DNA of 20,264 nt from DASPXY01 sp038227745. GTDB lineage: Bacteria > Planctomycetota > Planctomycetia > Gemmatales > Gemmataceae. This document shows positions 12,845-19,916 of this stretch, piece by piece. Position numbers and translations under genes: made by a program. Within the stretch, counting starts at the first letter, position 1, and every line of letters begins with the position of its first letter. The DNA is taken from NCBI GenBank assembly GCA_038227745.1, contig JBBRPS010000067.1, positions 1-20,264 of the forward strand, in the 5' to 3' direction. The notes below the pieces were generated by a model. It saw only the letters and a list, made by a program, of their open reading frames with translations. It was not told the origin of the DNA and did no database searches.

Positions 12845-14890
12845 GTGGCCAGCACCTGGAAAACCGTTCGTGTCTTCATCTCCTCCACGTTCCGCGACAT
12901 GCACGCGGAGCGGGACCATCTCGTCAAAGTGGTCTTTCCCGCGCTGCGCGTGGAGTTGGAAAAACACCGCGTACATTTGATCGATATCGACCTGCGCTGG
13001 GGCGTAACCAAGGAGCAGGCGGAGAACGACCAAGTCCTGGGCCTGTGCCTTCAGCTGATCGACGAATGCCGGCCGTTCTTCGTCGGCATCCTGGGCGACC
13101 GGTACGGCTGGGTGCCGACGCGCTATCCGGTCGATGCGCTGAAGAAGTACGGCTGGATTCAGCAGCATACCGGCAAGAGCGTTACCGAACTGGAGATCAT
13201 TCACGGCGTTTTGCAGAACCCGGAGATGCGCGGCCACGCCTTCTTCTACCTCCGTGATCCGAACTGTCTGCAAGCCGTGCCGGAAGTGCAGCGGCGCTCG
13301 GTGTATGCCGAGACCGACGCCACGCTCATCGAGAACCTGGCCGAGTTGAAGAAGCTCATCCGTTTCAGCGGCTATCCGGTGATGGAGAATTACCCGGCTC
13401 GCTGGAACCCGGAAGCCTATGATCGGCCGAGCAAGTCGCATGGCCGGCTGGTCGGCCTGGAAGAATTCGGCCGGCGGGTGCAGCAGCAACTTTGGGACGC
13501 CGTCAGCGCCGAACTGAAATTGGAGGAAGTGCCTGCGACGGCGGCGGCCGTCGATCCCCTCGCGGAGGAGGCCGACTTCCACGAGCGTTTCATGGAATCG
13601 CGCTTGCGCGTCTACGTCGGCCGAGGGGCGATCCAGGAGGAGTTACTGCGCTTCGCGGCCGGCTCGGACGCCGCCCCGTGCCTGGTGACGGGACCATCGG
13701 GTTCGGGCAAGTCCGCGGTGCTGGCCCGCTTCGTAACCTCTTACCGCCGGCAGCATCCCGACGTGTTCGTGCTGCTGCACTTCGTCGGCGCCAGCCCGCG
13801 CTCAACCGGTCTGCGGTACTTGCTCCGCCGCTCGTGCGAGAGCCTGAAAAACCAGTTCACCTTGCCGGATGAGGTGCCGGAAGAGACGGCCCGGCTGATG
13901 GTGACCTTCCGGGACCTGCTCGGCAAAGTCCCGGCCGAGCGGCGCGTGCTCATCGTGATCGACGCCTTGAACCAGCTCGACGAGACCGAACGCGCCCAGC
14001 ACCTGGAATGGCTGCCCGCCAAGCTGCTGCCGCATGTGAAGGTCGTGGTGAGTTGCATCAGCGACAGCGGCAAGGCCGAGCCGGCTCTGGAGGCATTCCG
14101 CCATCGGCCGCACCAGCGGATCGAAGTGGAACCGCTCCATGATACCGAGCGGAGGGCGATCATCCGCGAGGTGCCGTCGCTTTCGGCCAAGACGCTCGAT
14201 GAGAATCAGATCGCCCTGCTGCTGGCGAATCCCGCGACGGCCAATCCGCTCTTCCTGCTGGTGGCCCTGGAGGAGCTGCGCGGCTTCGGGTCCTATGAAC
14301 AACTGAATGGGCGCATTGCCAGCTTCCCGCGCAACGGCGACACCGTCACGGCCATCTTCACCCAGGTAATTGCCCGGCTGGAAGAAGACTTCGATCGTGA
14401 AACCGCCCAGTCCGTGCTGACGCTGCTCGCTTCGGCGCGGCGTGGCCTGTCGCAACGGGAACTGCAAGAACTGCTGACAAACGCTGCCGGGAGAGACGAT
14501 CTCTTCCCGATCCTGCGGCAACTGCGGCCCTACCTGCTGAGCCGTGGTGGGCTGCTCGATTTCTACCACCGCAACCTGTTCAAGGCCGTCCGGGAAAAGC
14601 ACCTGACGACCGATGAACTGCAAAGCGCGGCCCACGCGCGGCTGGCAGCGTACTTCAACGGGCAGGACTACTTCCTGGAATCGCTCGATGAACAGCGCGC
14701 CCGCGCCAAACGCCTGCCGCCGACGCCGCGCCCGGCCAACATCCGCAAAGTGGATGAACTACCCTGGCAGCTCCTGCAAGTGGCGAAGCTGTCCGGCAAG
14801 GACGACCCGAACTCGCCGCACTGGGACGCGGTGGCCGATCTATTCACGGTCCTGCACTTTTTGGAAGCCAAGGCGGAGGCGCAAGCATGA
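12845..14890 (+). CDS. DUF4062-STAND (NACHT-like) NTPase
   Basis: A 681-residue protein starting at GTG 12845 (MASTWKTVRVFISSTFRDMHAERD). An AGGAAACGAG purine stretch lies ~10 bp upstream. Residues ~5-95 are a DUF4062 domain (VFISSTFRDMHAERDHL, DIDLRWGVT, FFVGILGDRYGWVP). A P-loop NTPase follows: Walker A GPSGSGKS at 283-290, and Walker B LIVIDALNQLDE with Asp373. A helical/winged-helix region then carries LSQRELQELLTNAAGRDDLF and FYHRNLFKAVREK. From family knowledge, DUF4062 plus NACHT occurs in animal TEP1, NWD1 and NPHP3, and STAND NTPases oligomerise on sensing a signal. The usual C-terminal repeat sensor is absent here and is encoded instead by the next two genes. The stop overlaps the next ATG by 4 bp (ATGA). 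The DUF4062 role (effector or signal binding) is unproven. Confidence 0.88.
   Translation: MASTWKTVRVFISSTFRDMHAERDHLVKVVFPALRVELEKHRVHLIDIDLRWGVTKEQAENDQVLGLCLQLIDECRPFFVGILGDRYGWVPTRYPVDALKKYGWIQQHTGKSVTELEIIHGVLQNPEMRGHAFFYLRDPNCLQAVPEVQRRSVYAETDATLIENLAELKKLIRFSGYPVMENYPARWNPEAYDRPSKSHGRLVGLEEFGRRVQQQLWDAVSAELKLEEVPATAAAVDPLAEEADFHERFMESRLRVYVGRGAIQEELLRFAAGSDAAPCLVTGPSGSGKSAVLARFVTSYRRQHPDVFVLLHFVGASPRSTGLRYLLRRSCESLKNQFTLPDEVPEETARLMVTFRDLLGKVPAERRVLIVIDALNQLDETERAQHLEWLPAKLLPHVKVVVSCISDSGKAEPALEAFRHRPHQRIEVEPLHDTERRAIIREVPSLSAKTLDENQIALLLANPATANPLFLLVALEELRGFGSYEQLNGRIASFPRNGDTVTAIFTQVIARLEEDFDRETAQSVLTLLASARRGLSQRELQELLTNAAGRDDLFPILRQLRPYLLSRGGLLDFYHRNLFKAVREKHLTTDELQSAAHARLAAYFNGQDYFLESLDEQRARAKRLPPTPRPANIRKVDELPWQLLQVAKLSGKDDPNSPHWDAVADLFTVLHFLEAKAEAQA
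14875..14879 (+). promoter_or_regulatory. ribosome binding site inside the NTPase gene
   Basis: GGAGG ends 7 nt before the ATG at 14887, inside the last codons of the upstream gene. This confirms the overlapping start and supports coupled translation. A weaker AGGG (17128-17131) has the same 7-nt spacing before the ATG at 17139. Confidence 0.75.
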
Positions 14891-17142
14891 TCTTCGACCT
14901 CGTGCAAGATTGCGGCGCTGTTCTCGATGCGATGCCCAATGGACATCCGCGGCGGCGCATCCTAGCGCTGCTCGACGAAGCCATTCGCCGCGACGTGCAT
15001 TTCATCGATCGGCATCCGACGACGCTATTTCAGTGCCTATGGAATACCTGTTGGTGGTACGACTGCCCGGAGGCGGCGGAGCACTACGATGCGTCCAACC
15101 GGAACAGCGATGGCCCGGTGCCGTGGGACCTATCGGTGGAGCAGCGACTTTCAACCTTACTGGAGCGCTGGGGCATCGAGCGCGAACGGACAATACCGGG
15201 CTTCATCTGGCTGCGCTCGCGACGTCCGCCGGCGTTGCACCTCGGATCGGCTCAGTTGCTGATCCTCCGAGGGCACACCGAAGAAGTGCAAAGCGTCTGC
15301 TTCTCCGCTGACGGCCGATGGATCGTCACGGCATCCCGGGACAAGACGGTCCGCGTCTGGGACGCGGAGAATGGCGCTGAAACGCTGCGGATTCAGTCGG
15401 ACTCGGGCGAAGTGTTCAGCGTGAGCTTTTCCCCCGACGGCCGGCGGCTCGCCGGCGCCGTGGATAAGATGGTACAGCTATGGGACGCATCGAGCGGGAC
15501 GGAGGTGCTTCAGCTTCAGGGACACACCGATTTCGTCTTCAGCGTGCGTTTCTCCCCCGATGGCCGGCGGCTTGCCAGCGCTTCCTATGACGACACGGTG
15601 CGGGTGTGGGACGCGCTCAGCGGGGCCGAGTTGCTCCAACTCCGCCACCCAGCTCATGTGCACCGAGTGTGCTATTCCCCCGATGGCCGGCGGCTCGCCA
15701 GCGCCTCCTACGACGACACGGTGCGGATGTGGGACGCGCTCAGCGGGGCCGAACTGCTTCAGCTTCGGGGGCCTTTGTGCTCAGTGGCCAAGGAAATGTG
15801 CTTCTCACCTGACGGGCGCCGGTTCGCCTGCGCCAATTCCGGGGAGACGGCTGTGCTTGTCTGGGACGCGCTCAATGGAGCCCAGCCGTTCCGGCTTTAT
15901 GGCCATACGGCTCGCACGAACAGCGTCTGCTATTCCCCCGACGGACGTTGGCTCGCGACGGGATCTAATGATCAGATAGTGCGTCTATGGGATGCGCTAA
16001 GCGGGGTCGAGGTACACAAATTCCACGGACACACATCCGAGATTCACAGTCTCTGCTACTCTCCCGACGGGCAGCGGATTGCCAGCGGATCCAAAGATAA
16101 GACCGTGCGCATTTGGGATGGGTCCGACCGCACCAAAATACGACAGATGCGGGGACACTCGATGAGTGTATTCAACGTTGCCTATTCCCCGCGCGGCGAC
16201 CGCCTCGCCAGCAGTTCGTACGACCAGACGGTGCGGGTCTGGGACGCGTCGAGCGGGGCCGAGCTGTTTCAGCTCGACGGGAACACCTCGCAGGTGATGA
16301 GCCTGTGCTTTTCCCCCGACGGACGGCGGATCGCCGGCGTGATCTGGAATCTGAAAAGGGTACAGGCATGGGACCTCTTGAGCAGGGGCGAGCTGCTCCA
16401 CTTTGACGGCCACACCGATCATATTCAGAGCGCGTGCTATTCCCCGGACGGACGGCGCATCGCCAGCGCTTCCTGGGACAAAACGGTGCGTGTTTGGGAC
16501 GCGACCGAAACGGCCGCGGCGCGGAGCCGGAGGCGCTGGAATCCGTTGCGTTGGCTACGCGCGTGGGCCTCCACGCCTCCGACCGAGTTGCTTCAGCTGC
16601 GCGGGCATACCGAAGCCGTACTGGGCGTGTGCTACTCCCCGGATGGGCGGCGAATTGCCAGCGCCTCGAACGACAAGACGGTGCGCGTCTGGGACGCGCA
16701 GGGCGGGTCCGAACTGCTCCAACTGCGGGGCCATTCCTTGCAAGTGCACAGCGTCTGTTTCTCTCCCGATGGGCAGCGGCTAGCCAGCGCTTCCTGGGAC
16801 CACACGGTTCGACTGTGGAACGCGATCACCGGCGAATGCGTGGAGGTACTCGAAGGGATCGAAGCGTATGACGTCTCGACCTTCGCCGCCGGACCCGCGA
16901 CGGCGCCTTGGCGCATTTTCCGACGCGGATCCGATACGGTGTTGGAACACGCCGCCACGGGCCACGTCGCTGCCGGGTTTCCGGCCGCTCCGGGTGCCAC
17001 CCAGGCCCAGTTCGCTTCGCCTCCGTCCGGTCGAGCCTGGGCGTGGTCCGAGGATCGGTACATTTATTTGGTGACCCTTGAAGGCAACTCGGCCGCACTG
17101 GAGGCGGTCCCGATGCGCGGACAGTCCAGGGCTCAGTTATGA
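14887..17142 (+). CDS. WD40-repeat protein 1 (sensor partner of the STAND NTPase)
   Basis: A 751-residue cytoplasmic protein. Residues 1-~125 are a helical linker domain (MIFDLVQDCGAVLDAMP, HPTTLFQCLWNTCWWYDC, GFIWLRSRRPP) shared with the next gene. It is of the type found between NACHT and WD40 parts of single-chain proteins. Twelve WD40 repeats (15274-16857, residues ~130-656) have the local consensus SVCYSPDGRRIASAS.DKTVRVWDA.SGAELLQLRG. Twelve blades could make one large or two stacked propellers. Repeat 10 carries an insert of about 23 residues (~540-566) rich in Arg and Trp (ARSRRRWNPLRWLRAWAS). The last ~95 residues resemble the end of the paralogue (WAWSEDRYIYLVTLEGN). ATGA overlaps at both ends place it in one translational unit. 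The probable role is ligand or partner recognition for the NTPase. This is inferred from architecture. Confidence 0.92.
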   Translation: MIFDLVQDCGAVLDAMPNGHPRRRILALLDEAIRRDVHFIDRHPTTLFQCLWNTCWWYDCPEAAEHYDASNRNSDGPVPWDLSVEQRLSTLLERWGIERERTIPGFIWLRSRRPPALHLGSAQLLILRGHTEEVQSVCFSADGRWIVTASRDKTVRVWDAENGAETLRIQSDSGEVFSVSFSPDGRRLAGAVDKMVQLWDASSGTEVLQLQGHTDFVFSVRFSPDGRRLASASYDDTVRVWDALSGAELLQLRHPAHVHRVCYSPDGRRLASASYDDTVRMWDALSGAELLQLRGPLCSVAKEMCFSPDGRRFACANSGETAVLVWDALNGAQPFRLYGHTARTNSVCYSPDGRWLATGSNDQIVRLWDALSGVEVHKFHGHTSEIHSLCYSPDGQRIASGSKDKTVRIWDGSDRTKIRQMRGHSMSVFNVAYSPRGDRLASSSYDQTVRVWDASSGAELFQLDGNTSQVMSLCFSPDGRRIAGVIWNLKRVQAWDLLSRGELLHFDGHTDHIQSACYSPDGRRIASASWDKTVRVWDATETAAARSRRRWNPLRWLRAWASTPPTELLQLRGHTEAVLGVCYSPDGRRIASASNDKTVRVWDAQGGSELLQLRGHSLQVHSVCFSPDGQRLASASWDHTVRLWNAITGECVEVLEGIEAYDVSTFAAGPATAPWRIFRRGSDTVLEHAATGHVAAGFPAAPGATQAQFASPPSGRAWAWSEDRYIYLVTLEGNSAALEAVPMRGQSRAQL

Positions 17143-19280
17143 TTTTCTCCCTCGTCCAAGACTTCGCCGCCGTTCTCGAGGCCATGCCACGCGAGCATCC
17201 GCGCCGGCGCATCCTTTCACTCCTCGACGAAGCCCTCCGCCGCGACGTGCATTTGATCGACCGGCATCCGATGACGTTGTTTCAGTGCCTGTGGAATTCG
17301 TGCTGGTGGTACGACTGTCCGGACGCGGCCCAGCACTATGATCTGTCGAATCGCCAGAGCAGCGAACCATTACCCTGGGACCGGCCAGGCTCCAAGCTGT
17401 CCGCGATTGTGCAGGAATGGCGCAGCGCCAAGGAACTGGCAACGCCTGGTTTCCTTTGGCTGCGCTCGCTTCGCCCTCCCCCTGTCCACCTCGGCACGGC
17501 CTTGCGAGCGGCGTTCCGTCATCAAGACCGCGTAAAAGGCGTGGCGTTTTCCCCCGACGGCTCACGCGTCGCCAGCGGGGCGCGGGATCACGCAGTCCAC
17601 ATCTGGGACGCCCAGAGTGGACATGAACTTGTTTGCCTGCGCGGCCATGAGCACGACGTTAATAGCGTGGCGTTTTCTCCCGACAGCCGGCGAATCGCCA
17701 GTGGTGCAAACGACAAAACCCTGCGCGTCTGGGACACCCAGAGCGGAGAGGAACTACTCTGCGTACGCGGCCATGAGGATAGCGTAAAAGGCGTGGCGTT
17801 CTCTCCCGACGGCCGATGCATCGCCACCGGTGCGAAGGATGGGACCGTCCGCCTCTGGGATGCGCAGAGCGGAGGGCAACTGCTCTGCTTACGCGGCCAT
17901 GAGGAAATCGTTCGGAGCGTGGCGTTCTCGCCCGATGGCCAGCGAATCGCCAGCGGCGCGTGGGATGGCACTATCCGCATTTGGGACGCCCAGAGCGGAC
18001 AGGAGCTCCTCTGCATAGACAGCCCGGAGGCCAACATTTGGAGCATAATGTTCTCGCCTGATGGCCAGCGAATCGCCAGTGGAGCGGGGCACATGACGGT
18101 ACGTGTCTGGGATCCTCACAGCGGGAAAGAACTTCTCTGCTTACGCGGCCATCAGGGCGGGGTTTTCAGCGTGGCATTCTCCCCCGACGGCCGACGTGTC
18201 GCGAGCGGGGCGCACGACAACACGATCCGCCTTTGGGATGCCCACAGCGGACAGGAACTGCTCTGCTTACGTGGCCATGAGGCCGGCGTCGTGAGTCTGG
18301 CGTTCTCTCCCGACGGCCGGCGCCTTGCCAGCGGGGCATGGGACACGACCGTTCTCCTATGGGACACCCGGAGCGGACAGGAACTGCTCTGCTTACGCGG
18401 CCATACGAGCAACGTATGGTGCGTGGCGTTCTCTCCCGACGGCCGACGCATCGGCAGCGGCGCGTACGATAAGACGGTGCGCATCTGGGACGCCCAGAGC
18501 GGACAGGAACTGCTCTGCGTATGCGGCCATGAGGACTCCGTAAAAGGCGTGGCCTTCTCTCCCGACGGCCAGCGAATCGCCAGCGGGGCGTGGGATCGTA
18601 CCATCCGCATCTGGGACGCCCGGAGCGGACAGAATCTGGTCTGCCTGCGCGGTCATGAGAACGGCGTTAATGGCGTGGCATTCTCCCCCGACGGCCGACG
18701 CATCGCCAGCGGGGCGCTTGACAAGTCCGTGCGCGTCTGGGACTCTCAGAGTGGACGGGAATTGCTCTGCTTGTGCGGCCATGAGGGCGGCGTCGTGAGC
18801 GTGGCGTTCTCCCCCGACGGCCGACGCATCGCCAGCGGGGCACGGGACAAAACCGTGCGCGTCTGGGACGGCCAGACGGGACAGGAATTGTTCTGCCTGC
18901 GCGGCCATGCGGATATCATTTATGGCGTGGCATTCTCCCCCGACGGCCGACACGTCGCCAGTGGGGCGCAGGACGATACTTTCCGCATCTGGGAGGCCGA
19001 TACGGGATTGTGCAACCAGGTGATTCGGGGAGAGGGAGATGTCTCGGCAATTGCTGCTGGAGGGTCGGTATTCTGTTGGCTGGCCCTTTTCTACACACTG
19101 GAAACGGTGATCGAATCAGCGACAACCGACCGGCAAGTGGCATGGCTACCTGCCTGGCTGCAACAAGTCAAAACTCACTCCGCGATCAAAACCCATCCCG
19201 CCGGCTGGACCTGGGCCGGAGCCGGCGGCGACCATGTGTACCTCTTCACGCTCGAAGGCAACGCATCCCCGACGAGCTGA
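17139..19280 (+). CDS. WD40-repeat protein 2 (paralogue with a uniform repeat array)
   Basis: A 713-residue paralogue of the preceding protein. The N-terminal linker is nearly the same (MIFSLVQDFAAVLEAMP, HPMTLFQCLWNSCWWYDC, GFLWLRSLRPPP). It has twelve WD40 repeats of exactly 42 residues (residues 128-631) and a C-terminal cap (AGWTWAGAGGDHVYLFTLEGN). The repeat consensus H.{3}V.{1}VAFSPDGRRIASGA.D.TVRIWDAQSGQELLCLRG differs from that of protein 1. It has VAF instead of VCY and LLCLRG instead of LLQLRG, and nearly every repeat has that Cys. The start overlaps the upstream stop (ATGA), with AGGG 7 nt before it. It probably assembles with the STAND NTPase and WD40 protein 1 as a second or alternative sensor. 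The ligand is unknown. Confidence 0.92.
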   Translation: MIFSLVQDFAAVLEAMPREHPRRRILSLLDEALRRDVHLIDRHPMTLFQCLWNSCWWYDCPDAAQHYDLSNRQSSEPLPWDRPGSKLSAIVQEWRSAKELATPGFLWLRSLRPPPVHLGTALRAAFRHQDRVKGVAFSPDGSRVASGARDHAVHIWDAQSGHELVCLRGHEHDVNSVAFSPDSRRIASGANDKTLRVWDTQSGEELLCVRGHEDSVKGVAFSPDGRCIATGAKDGTVRLWDAQSGGQLLCLRGHEEIVRSVAFSPDGQRIASGAWDGTIRIWDAQSGQELLCIDSPEANIWSIMFSPDGQRIASGAGHMTVRVWDPHSGKELLCLRGHQGGVFSVAFSPDGRRVASGAHDNTIRLWDAHSGQELLCLRGHEAGVVSLAFSPDGRRLASGAWDTTVLLWDTRSGQELLCLRGHTSNVWCVAFSPDGRRIGSGAYDKTVRIWDAQSGQELLCVCGHEDSVKGVAFSPDGQRIASGAWDRTIRIWDARSGQNLVCLRGHENGVNGVAFSPDGRRIASGALDKSVRVWDSQSGRELLCLCGHEGGVVSVAFSPDGRRIASGARDKTVRVWDGQTGQELFCLRGHADIIYGVAFSPDGRHVASGAQDDTFRIWEADTGLCNQVIRGEGDVSAIAAGGSVFCWLALFYTLETVIESATTDRQVAWLPAWLQQVKTHSAIKTHPAGWTWAGAGGDHVYLFTLEGNASPTS
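17520..19031 (+). repeat. 12 x 126-bp tandem WD40 repeat array
   Basis: Twelve consecutive 126-bp units begin with the CAT at 17520 and end at 19031, with no length variation. DNA identity between units is high. For instance, TTCTC(C/T)CCCGACGGCCG(A/G)CG and GGACAGGAACTGCTCTGC recur in many units. Variation is concentrated at a few codons after the first His and around the Asp of the structural tetrad. This indicates recent expansion or continuing gene conversion. Confidence 0.93.
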
Positions 19281-19293
19281 CAGGAACACATCC

Positions 19294-19354
19294 ATGCCCA
19301 ACGTCTTCCTTTGCCCGCACCGATGACGAGCCGCTGTGTCGGGCCAACAAGTGG
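19294..19354 (+). pseudogene. frameshifted start of a probable TIR-like fourth cistron
   Basis: An ATG at 19294 lies 14 bp after the WD40 stop, with AGGA at 19282-19285 (8-nt spacing). It reads MPNVFLCPHR and then stops (TGA 19324). In another frame, 19307-19354 reads SFARTDDEPLCRANKW. Joining the two frames gives MPNVF-x-SFARTDDEPL. This resembles the start of TIR-domain proteins (VFISYARxDxE), as if about 5 bp were lost after TTC at 19306. The remainder is missing, and unrelated AT-richer DNA begins at the TGGACAC motif (19352). The TIR identity is inferred from a very short stretch. Confidence 0.35.
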
Positions 19355-19463
19355 ACACATGTGTTATTTCTCTCTTATTCCTATCCAGAAAGACATGCGG
19401 GTCCTTTCATGCCCTCTCTTTCCATCCAGTCTCTCCGACTGCCCGGGACCAAGGGCGCCGACC
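19352..19463. other. AT-richer unassigned segment with a GGACAC motif
   Basis: This segment begins with TGGACACATGTGTTATTTC (19352-19370), containing the palindrome ACACATGTGT. A related motif, GGGGACACCTGAATTATTC, occurs at 19703-19721, on the other side of the cyclase fragment. No coding region was seen. It may be the scar of a small REP-like or insertion element. Confidence 0.35.
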
Positions 19464-19702
19464 CGGGAGGAGAAGGGCTAGCCCAGGCTTTTGCGCCTGC
19501 GCATCGCGCTGCACGCCGGGGCCGTCTACCAATGCACCGACCCGGTGACGGAGCAGGTGAGCTACGTGGGCACCCTGGCGAGACGGGCGGCGCGGATCGA
19601 GCCCTTCACCCCGGCGGGACAGGTGTACACCAGCGAGGCGTTCGCGGCGATGGCCCTAGCGGAGCGGGTGAGCGATTTCACCTGCGCGTACCTAGGCCGA
19701 AA
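19464..19702 (+). pseudogene. broken copy of the class III cyclase C-terminus
   Basis: DNA from about 19465 closely follows 12347-12580 of the intact cyclase gene. The reading frame EEKG-stop-PRLLRLRIALHAGAVY...TDPVTEQVSYVG matches EEKGLPKLLSLRIALHAGAVY. The Leu codon TTG has become TAG at 19479-19481. The VSRAARIEP motif has become ARRAARIEP. Similarity ends near 19702 at AAGGGGACAC, after which the frame runs into unrelated sequence up to 19799. The metal-binding Asp regions are absent, so this cannot be a functional cyclase. It looks like a leftover of a duplicated RyR-cyclase gene. Confidence 0.85.
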
Positions 19703-19815
19703 GGGGACACCTGAATTATTCACATCGGAAAAATGGGTAAGGCTCATTTGTCTCCTCCTGCCCCCAGCCTCTCCGCCTGGCGTGGGAGCGCGGGCGTGAA
19801 GTTGGGTGAAATAAA

Positions 19816-19868
19816 AGGGACGCAAGTCATTTCTTGAGTCATAGATTCAAGAAATGACTTGCGTCCCT
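19816..19868. repeat. 22-bp perfect inverted repeat, REP-like
   Basis: Two perfect 22-bp arms (19816-19837 and 19847-19868) flank a 9-bp loop. The arm begins AGGGACGCAAGTCATTTC. A related sequence in the orientation of the right arm, ACTTGCGTCTCCTTTTT, lies at 19926-19942. The GGGAC start, the adjacent A-run and the clustering resemble REP elements moved by REP-associated tyrosine transposases. It could also work as a bidirectional terminator. No transposase is in the window. Confidence 0.85.
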
Positions 19869-19916
19869 CATGTTTCCTGTGCAACCTCCGTTTTCGCCTC
19901 CAGCGAACCAGGCTCC

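Noticed and set aside
17520..19031. CRISPR-like direct repeats
   Set aside because: The 126-bp period is continuous coding sequence in one frame, each unit being one WD40 blade, with no spacer structure.
19491..19799. A small functional protein starting at TTG 19491
   Set aside because: It is the downstream piece of a cyclase copy after an in-frame TAG, has no ribosome binding site and lacks the metal-binding residues.
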